From: Patescibacteria group bacterium
GTDB lineage: Bacteria; Patescibacteriota; Dojkabacteria; JAKAPS01; JAJZLI01
Length of the DNA stretch: 9,282 nucleotides
Reading direction: 5' to 3'
Assembly: GCA_023380695.1 (NCBI GenBank)
Contig: JAMCRT010000004.1
Coordinates: 1-9,282, forward strand
In this document: positions 4,450-9,282 of the stretch, one piece after another
How the letters are laid out: every line of letters starts with the position of its first letter
Position numbering within the stretch: position 1 is the first letter of the stretch
Position numbers and translations under genes: made by a program
The notes under the pieces: generated by a model
Databases searched by the model: none
What the model was told of the DNA's origin: nothing
What the model saw: the letters and a program-made list of their open reading frames with translations, nothing else

Positions 4450-6771
4450 ATGAAAGGTTACATTTTATATTATAAAAAAATAACAATACTACTGGGTATT
4501 TTCATTGTTCTATTGGTATCTATATTATTGTTTTTTTTATACAGTAATATAAGTGTTTTTGCTCAAGGTACTTCATGTTCATATCCAAATTCTTCTAATA
4601 GTCCTATATATGCAGGTCAGTCTAGTATCTTACTTACTCCTAAGGGTGATGGTAATTCATATAAGGTTACAGTAAGTAATTCCTCTCCATATTATGTTAC
4701 GACATACACAGGGACATGTACTACAACATATGCACAACAGTGTGTATCTGGGTATTATTATTATCTTAATGGTTATCCACAGTATGTTTGTACAAATTAT
4801 TATACTCCTCCAGCTACTACGAGTCCTTCTAGTTATCAGACGACTACATATGTCAATGGAGGCCCTGTGACTTTATATGAAAATTCTAATAATCCAGGAT
4901 ATCTATCTGGACTTACGGATACCAGTATATCCTGTCCTGGATCTTTTAGTAATACAGTATCTGTAAATAATGGTGCTGTTTTATCACATGATAATGGAAC
5001 TACAGGGTCTGCATTATCAGGTGTAAATATTTCAGCATATACAAGTTCAGGGAATAATTGTAATGGTGGGTCTGCAGGTCCTGTAAATCCAGATTTAAGG
5101 GATTCTACAGTGACTATGACTTTGCATCAAACATATCAAGATGTGTCTCCTGGAGGTAGCACTGGTGCTATTCTTACATACTACACTACTCCATCATGTA
5201 ATGGTGGTGGTTGGATTGAGTGTCAAAATACCAATGTTTTAAATCAATTTACTGAAAAACCTCAATATAAATCTGACCAGAGTAAGTGGTTAATTCCGAA
5301 TCCTCCATCAACTGTTACGTATAACTGTTCTATGGAGTCACAAAGCCCAAATACCACTATTACAATAAACAATTCAGTGCTAAAGACTCTGCAACAAGGA
5401 AGTAATGATGCTGGTATAGATAAAGCTAATATTGGGTATAAACTTGTAAATAATTGTTATAGTAAATATCAGGTTGTTATGAGTGGATCTCCGCAATTAC
5501 ATCATCCAGATACTGATACACAGCCATTTAATTTAATTTTAACAGCTAATACATCTTTGCCTTTTAATACAGAACAACATGGAGGTAATCCAGATGGAGC
5601 TGTTATTTATACAGTATCTACCAATTGTAATAATCAAAATAACTTTGGAGAATGTCAGAATAATAATAAAGATGGTTATTGGAAAATTACTCCACAATCA
5701 ACAAATAATTGGCTATATCTTTATGATGGTAAATCAATATCTAAATTAAGTGCAATATATGTATATTGTCTAAATTCTACTGGTCCTACCAGTGACCAAT
5801 TGAATACTACAACTGAAAATGGGAGTGCATATATTGGGTATAATTGTTACACAAATCCTAAAAATCTTAAATTTTGGATAAAAGCATATACTAATGGAAA
5901 AGGTTTGGGAGCTAAAATATCTCATATTGGAACGTTAAATCTTTCAAATCCTGGAAACAAAAATGTTATTTATAATCCATCAGTATATACAGATAAATTG
6001 AATATATATGCCCCATGGATGCAAATCAGTAATGGTAATACATATTCTAGAGGTGGATATAATGTTACAATACCTAATAACTCAGATTTTGCATCAGGTT
6101 TACTTGAATGGGCAACGGGAATTGTAAATCTAGAGAATGGATCTCATACAAATGTTACATATCAAGGAAATGTTGGAATAACGCGGGGTAGTAATCTATC
6201 TCCTGTATATGATTTTAATTTCTTTGCAACATTGTATTGTGAAATCCATGGATGTTCTCAAGCAAATGTATATTCCAATGGATTAATTAATCCTCAAGCT
6301 ATACCATCAAATACGCCTTCATTTAGCTCTATACCTTCTATGGCTACTAATCCATCAAGCGGTAAAAACAATTGGTTCTATATAAATACAGGCAGTAATT
6401 GTGATGGAACTTACAATATAGGCCCTACAAGTTATTCTGGTAGTGCTGTAGTGTTAGTATGTGGAAATGTTACTATTACACCTAATCTGTATCCTCAAGA
6501 TTCATCTTGTCCTAATGCTGGATCAAATCCACAATTTTCAGTACAAAATTGTCCTGGACTTGTAATTATCTCATCTGGGAGTATTACCATTAATTCTACT
6601 GTACCTTCAACTCAATTTTATGATAATGATTTAGATGCAAATACAAATTCAGATGCTACTACTCAAGAAGGTCCTGGAGAGAATGGGACCGGTATTAGTA
6701 CATTGTCATCAGGTTATGATATAGTAGATGCATTCCTAGTATCTATGGGACGGATTATTTTAAATAATTAA
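4450..6771 (+). CDS. Large secreted Cys/Asn/Thr-rich protein, candidate pilus tip adhesin (PilX/PilY1 position)
   Basis: A 773-residue protein with no family I can name with certainty. The N-terminus is a Sec signal: basic start, hydrophobic core about 11-31, and a plausible signal peptidase I site after VFA (residues 36-38). It lacks a G|FTLIE prepilin motif. The mature part is rich in Asn, Ser, Thr, Tyr and Gly and has 20 cysteines (43, 90, 98, 114, 162, 204, 250, 258, 293, 336, 393, 402, 440, 466, 597, 602, 651, 671, 687, 701). A Tyr-rich Cys segment lies at about 81-118. From about 664 on, three strand-turn-strand units look like beta-solenoid rungs: AVVLVCGNVTITPNL, GLVIISSGSITINSTV and IVDAFLVSMGRIIL. 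An acidic loop, DLDANTNSD, is at 727-735. The gene follows the H-I-J pseudopilins, where PilX/PilY1 occur in other bacteria. A tip adhesin or cap is inferred; a cell-wall or S-layer-associated protein is the main alternative. Confidence 0.75.
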   Translation: MKGYILYYKKITILLGIFIVLLVSILLFFLYSNISVFAQGTSCSYPNSSNSPIYAGQSSILLTPKGDGNSYKVTVSNSSPYYVTTYTGTCTTTYAQQCVSGYYYYLNGYPQYVCTNYYTPPATTSPSSYQTTTYVNGGPVTLYENSNNPGYLSGLTDTSISCPGSFSNTVSVNNGAVLSHDNGTTGSALSGVNISAYTSSGNNCNGGSAGPVNPDLRDSTVTMTLHQTYQDVSPGGSTGAILTYYTTPSCNGGGWIECQNTNVLNQFTEKPQYKSDQSKWLIPNPPSTVTYNCSMESQSPNTTITINNSVLKTLQQGSNDAGIDKANIGYKLVNNCYSKYQVVMSGSPQLHHPDTDTQPFNLILTANTSLPFNTEQHGGNPDGAVIYTVSTNCNNQNNFGECQNNNKDGYWKITPQSTNNWLYLYDGKSISKLSAIYVYCLNSTGPTSDQLNTTTENGSAYIGYNCYTNPKNLKFWIKAYTNGKGLGAKISHIGTLNLSNPGNKNVIYNPSVYTDKLNIYAPWMQISNGNTYSRGGYNVTIPNNSDFASGLLEWATGIVNLENGSHTNVTYQGNVGITRGSNLSPVYDFNFFATLYCEIHGCSQANVYSNGLINPQAIPSNTPSFSSIPSMATNPSSGKNNWFYINTGSNCDGTYNIGPTSYSGSAVVLVCGNVTITPNLYPQDSSCPNAGSNPQFSVQNCPGLVIISSGSITINSTVPSTQFYDNDLDANTNSDATTQEGPGENGTGISTLSSGYDIVDAFLVSMGRIILNN
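4531..4538 (+). repeat. T8 homopolymer inside the signal peptide of the 773-residue protein
   Basis: Eight T residues encoding F28-F29-L30 in the hydrophobic core. A one-base slip would frameshift the protein before the mature part begins. Confidence 0.6.
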
Positions 6772-6773
6772 TT

Positions 6774-7157
6774 ATGGATGATAAAAAGAAAATATTAATA
6801 GTTGAGGATGTTGAATATAATGTAGAATTATATAAAGAGGTGTTAGAAGATGCCGGATTTTATGTTGGATATGCATATAGTGGTGATGATGGATTGGTTG
6901 TTGCAGAAAAGACCAAATTTGACCTTATATTGCTTGATTTAATGTTACCAACAGGGACAGTTAATGGAAATGCATTCTTGAAGATAGTAAAAGATGATCC
7001 TAAAAAATATGGTACACCTCTTGTTGTAGTCATTACTAATATTGCAAGTGAAGTTGTTATCAAAGATTTGTATAATGAAAAAGCAGATGGATATTTGATA
7101 AAGACTGAACTGACTGGTGATCAATTAGTATCTGAAATTAAAAATTATCTTTCGTAA
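6774..7157 (+). CDS. Stand-alone CheY-like response-regulator receiver
   Basis: 127 residues, a single receiver domain with no output domain. Conserved positions are all present: acidic pair E11-D12 (ILIVED), phosphoacceptor D55 (LILLDLMLP), T88 (VVVITN), Y107 and K110 (GYLIK). The loop after D55 is extended (TGTVNGNAFL) relative to the usual MPxMDG. It starts 2 nt after the stop of the large secreted protein and ends 2 nt before pilM. No histidine kinase or phosphotransfer protein is visible. Because the protein is cytoplasmic and sits beside pilM, it plausibly controls pilus extension or retraction, much as PilG/PilH do in Pseudomonas twitching. The direct target (PilM, PilC or an ATPase) is unknown. 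Confidence 0.92.
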   Translation: MDDKKKILIVEDVEYNVELYKEVLEDAGFYVGYAYSGDDGLVVAEKTKFDLILLDLMLPTGTVNGNAFLKIVKDDPKKYGTPLVVVITNIASEVVIKDLYNEKADGYLIKTELTGDQLVSEIKNYLS

Positions 7158-7159
7158 TT

Positions 7160-8212
7160 ATGTTATTTACTAAAAAAAAAGAAAATTTAAATTTCTTTGC
7201 TCTTGATATTGGAGAGAGTACTATAAAGGTAGTAAAACTAAAAGATACCAAAAAAAATCCAACTCTTGAATTTATAGGATCAACCCCTACTCCATTTGGA
7301 ATTGTTGGTAGTGAAAATGAAGAACATAAAAAAGCTCTTGCACTTGCAATTAAAAATGTTTTAAAAGATTTAGGAATAAAAACGAAAGAAGTTGCTGTTT
7401 CAATTCCTGATGATTCTATATTTTCTAGAATTATACGTATTTCTGTAAAAAAGGAATCAGATTTAGAGGAAGCTGTATTTTGGGCTACAAAAAGAAATGT
7501 ACCAATTGCTCCAGATGAGGTACAAGTAGATTGGTCTATTGTGAAACAATCAGAACCTCTTGCAGATGGTGTTGTGCAATATGATATTTTATTAGTGGCT
7601 GCACCAAAATTATTAATTGAGAGATATGTAAATATTTTAAAAATGGTAGATTTGACTCCTGTATTAATTGAGACAGAATCATTGTCATTAGTTCGTAGCT
7701 TATCATCATATAATGATAATTCTCCAAGTGCAATTATTGATTTTGGATTTAAAACTACAAAATTTATTGTATCATTTAGGAATACATTATTGTTTGATCA
7801 AACAATAGCTATTGGATCATATGTTCTTACTAAAGCTATATCTCAAGAATTTGGTATGGAAGAGATGCAAGCTGAAGAATATAAGAAAAATTATGGATTA
7901 GATCAATCCCAGATTGAAGGTAAAATATATAGATCTATTAGCCCAATAATGGATTCTATGATTAATGAGATCAAGCGTACAATTAATTCTTATAAGGCAA
8001 TTAATATTGGAGATGTGCCTAACAAATTGATTATTGTAGGTAATGGGTCTCTTCTTCCAAATTTAGTTCTATATTTAGCTCAAAATTTGAGTATGGAGGT
8101 AGAAGTAGGAAATCCATATTCAAAGATTTATATACCACCAGAATTGAAAAATAAATTACCTGCCCTACTTCCTGGATATGCAGTTGCTATAGGGCTTGCA
8201 TTAAAAGTATGA
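7160..8212 (+). CDS. pilM: Type IV pilus actin-like ATP-binding protein PilM
   Basis: A 350-residue protein with actin/FtsA-fold nucleotide motifs in order: phosphate-1 ALDIGESTIKVVKL (D16, G18), phosphate-2 AIIDFGFKTTKFIV (D194, G196) and adenosine motif KLIIVGNGSLLPNL (G294, G296). Length matches the PilM family (about 350). VPIAPDEVQVDW at 114-125 and LIETESLSLVRSL at 169-181 are typical PilM landmarks. There are no membrane spans and no cysteines. PilM is a cytoplasmic ring protein that binds the N-terminal INLLP-type peptide of PilN, and the next gene encodes such a peptide (INLVP). The gene overlaps pilN by the 4-base ATGA. An A9 run occurs at codons 5-7. The TGA stop is the only one in the window. 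Confidence 0.95.
   Translation: MLFTKKKENLNFFALDIGESTIKVVKLKDTKKNPTLEFIGSTPTPFGIVGSENEEHKKALALAIKNVLKDLGIKTKEVAVSIPDDSIFSRIIRISVKKESDLEEAVFWATKRNVPIAPDEVQVDWSIVKQSEPLADGVVQYDILLVAAPKLLIERYVNILKMVDLTPVLIETESLSLVRSLSSYNDNSPSAIIDFGFKTTKFIVSFRNTLLFDQTIAIGSYVLTKAISQEFGMEEMQAEEYKKNYGLDQSQIEGKIYRSISPIMDSMINEIKRTINSYKAINIGDVPNKLIIVGNGSLLPNLVLYLAQNLSMEVEVGNPYSKIYIPPELKNKLPALLPGYAVAIGLALKV
7172..7180 (+). repeat. A9 homopolymer at codons 5-7 of pilM
   Basis: Nine consecutive A residues encoding K5-K6-K7, close to the pilM start. A8 runs also occur at 7250-7257 (pilM K31-K32-N33) and 8236-8243 (pilN K10-K11-N12). They are candidate slippage sites, but such runs are expected in AT-rich Lys-rich coding sequence. 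Confidence 0.6.
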
Positions 8213-8769
8213 AAAATGATATAAATCTTGTTCCTAAAAAAAACAAAGAAGAACTTGTAAAAGAATCTAGAGCATATACAATAGATTTGATCAGTGCAGT
8301 TGTTATCATTATAGTTGAAGTTGCCACATTTTTTGTAATAACAACTTCTAAGGCTGTAAGCAATAATGAATATAAACTTAGAGCTGAATACAGAAAGGAT
8401 GTAACAAACCTATCAAAATTTAACAAAACTATTAATACAATTAATAATATTAATCAAAGGTATTTAAATTATGATACTATACAAAAAACATTTCACAATC
8501 CAGTGAATGTTCTTACAAGATTCCAGAAGCTTGTCCCATCTGATATAACATTATCGAATTTTACATATAATTATGAAGGATACATTTCATTTAATTGTTT
8601 GAGCACTTCAGTCTTGTCTGTAGCACATTTAATGCAGAATTTTTCTACTACAAATACGAATAATAAATATTTTATCAATACACAGATTACTGGTGTAAAT
8701 ATAACATATAATAATAGTGGAACAAAAACAGTCCAATTTAGGATGTCTACAGAGTATAAAAAGTCATAA
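8209..8769 (+). CDS. pilN: Type IV pilus inner-membrane alignment protein PilN
   Basis: A 186-residue bitopic protein: a short cytoplasmic N-terminus with the PilM-binding motif INLVP (residues 5-9), one membrane helix at about 28-46, a coiled-coil-like stretch at about 52-95 (KLRAEYRKDVTNLSKFNKTI), then a small alpha/beta domain from FQKLVPSDITLSNFTY to the end, as in PilN/GspL C-termini. One cysteine (C130). It would pair with PilO outside the membrane and anchor the PilM ring inside. It shares ATGA with pilM, and the pilO start follows 5 nt after its stop. Sequence identity within this family is usually low, so the call leans on motif, topology and order, which all agree. Confidence 0.9.
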   Translation: MKNDINLVPKKNKEELVKESRAYTIDLISAVVIIIVEVATFFVITTSKAVSNNEYKLRAEYRKDVTNLSKFNKTINTINNINQRYLNYDTIQKTFHNPVNVLTRFQKLVPSDITLSNFTYNYEGYISFNCLSTSVLSVAHLMQNFSTTNTNNKYFINTQITGVNITYNNSGTKTVQFRMSTEYKKS

Positions 8770-8774
8770 GATCT

Positions 8775-9282
8775 ATGAATATTAATTTTAATAACATAAA
8801 AAATATAAAATTTGATAAACAAACACTAAAGAAGTTTTTTGCTTATTATTTTTTCCCAATTTTAAGCATTATATTGTTGCTGATTTCAGTATTTTTCATT
8901 TTTATTCCTAAATATGGGGAGATTACATATAACAATAGCAAGATTAAAGAATATACCAGTGAGATTTATGCAATGAATAATAAGATTAAAACATTACAAT
9001 CATTCTCATCAAAAAATGAAATAAAGAGGATAGATTCGTACCTTACAATGCTTAATATGTTACTGCCATCAAATTTAAAATTCTCTATTACATCAGGTCA
9101 AGTACAGACATTGGGTATACAGGCAGGTTTACAGTTTAATACTCTATCATCTGCACAAGAACCAAAAAGTTTTAAACAAAATGTAAATATTCCTGGTGTA
9201 TCTTCTAATATTACACCAACTAATGTATTTGTATCATTTAAGGGTACATATCAGAATTTTATTAATTATGTAAATATATATA
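8775..9282 (+). CDS. pilO: Type IV pilus inner-membrane protein PilO, 3' end missing
   Basis: The frame is open from ATG 8775 to the window end, giving 169 residues. One membrane helix lies at about 25-45 (YYFFPILSIILLLISVFFIF), then a helical, coiled-coil-like stretch at about 50-80, then LLPSNLKFSITSGQVQTLGI and AGLQF. The next unit, VFVSFKGTYQNFINYVN, is the typical PilO/GspM ferredoxin-like step in which a strand with G-x-Y leads into a helix. PilO forms heterodimers with PilN outside the membrane. PilO proteins are usually about 200 residues, so a few tens of residues are probably missing. The start is 5 nt after the pilN stop. It has no cysteines in the visible part. Confidence 0.88.
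   Translation, partial: MNINFNNIKNIKFDKQTLKKFFAYYFFPILSIILLLISVFFIFIPKYGEITYNNSKIKEYTSEIYAMNNKIKTLQSFSSKNEIKRIDSYLTMLNMLLPSNLKFSITSGQVQTLGIQAGLQFNTLSSAQEPKSFKQNVNIPGVSSNITPTNVFVSFKGTYQNFINYVNIY

Noticed and set aside
4450..6771. Many N-x-S/T sequons in the secreted protein as evidence of N-glycosylation.
   Set aside because: The protein is so rich in Asn, Ser and Thr that sequons are expected by composition, and no oligosaccharyltransferase is in the window.
6721..6773. A frameshift truncating the 773-residue protein before its natural end.
   Set aside because: The receiver gene begins 2 nt after the stop, so no continuation of the protein exists downstream in another frame.
8205..8224. Possible alternative genetic code (UGA as glycine, as in Gracilibacteria/SR1): pilM would read through its TGA and end four codons later at a TAA.
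   Set aside because: No other complete gene contains an in-frame TGA, while glycine is encoded throughout by GGN. The TGA also forms a standard ATGA overlap with pilN. The standard code explains everything.
1..9282. CRISPR arrays, tRNA or rRNA genes, insertion sequences.
   Set aside because: I saw no regularly spaced repeats, no cloverleaf-type sequences, no transposase and no flanking inverted repeats; coding sequence covers almost all of the window.

Overview
This window is a single-direction block of type IV pilus (T4P) genes, all on the + strand, from a very AT-rich bacterium (about 30% GC by eye). It holds nine complete or nearly complete genes, with a broken gene at each edge. The gene set, the tight packing, the near absence of Shine-Dalgarno sites, the style of the pilin and the huge Asn/Ser/Thr/Tyr-rich secreted protein all resemble Patescibacteria (Candidate Phyla Radiation). 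No rRNA or other phylogenetic marker is present, so this placement is an inference. The standard genetic code fits: stops are TAA (7), TAG (1) and TGA (1), and every complete gene starts with ATG.

Layout: (1) 1-856, the 3' part of pilC, the inner-membrane platform protein. (2) 857-964, an AT-rich gap with a weak hairpin. (3) 965-1573, a type IV prepilin, the best candidate for the major pilin. A second hairpin follows at 1577-1617. (4) 1621-2439, pilD, the prepilin peptidase. (5) 2443-4392, three overlapping minor pilins or pseudopilins that look FimT/GspH-, PilV/GspI- and PilW/GspJ-like. (6) A 57-bp gap with a good sigma70-type promoter whose start point would fall on the next start codon. 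(7) 4450-6771, a 773-residue Sec-exported, cysteine-rich protein with beta-solenoid-like rungs at its C-terminus. It sits where PilX/PilY1 sit in classical minor-pilin operons. (8) 6774-7157, a stand-alone response-regulator receiver. (9) 7160-9282, pilM, pilN and a pilO cut by the window edge.

How it fits together: PilD would cleave and methylate the four class III prepilins (each cut at G|F). PilC with the PilMNO ring would form the inner-membrane assembly platform. The H/I/J-type pseudopilins would prime the filament tip, and the 773-residue protein could be a tip-associated adhesin. The receiver probably links pilus activity to a sensor encoded elsewhere. No PilP, PilQ secretin, PilB or PilT is seen here; the absence of secretin genes is compatible with a single-membrane cell but not proven by this window.

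Notable signals: cysteines occur in even numbers in every exported pilus protein and are almost absent from the other chains. There is a PilY1-spaced acidic loop near the end of the large protein, a probable leaderless transcript, hairpins flanking the major pilin gene, and several simple-sequence tracts inside coding sequence.
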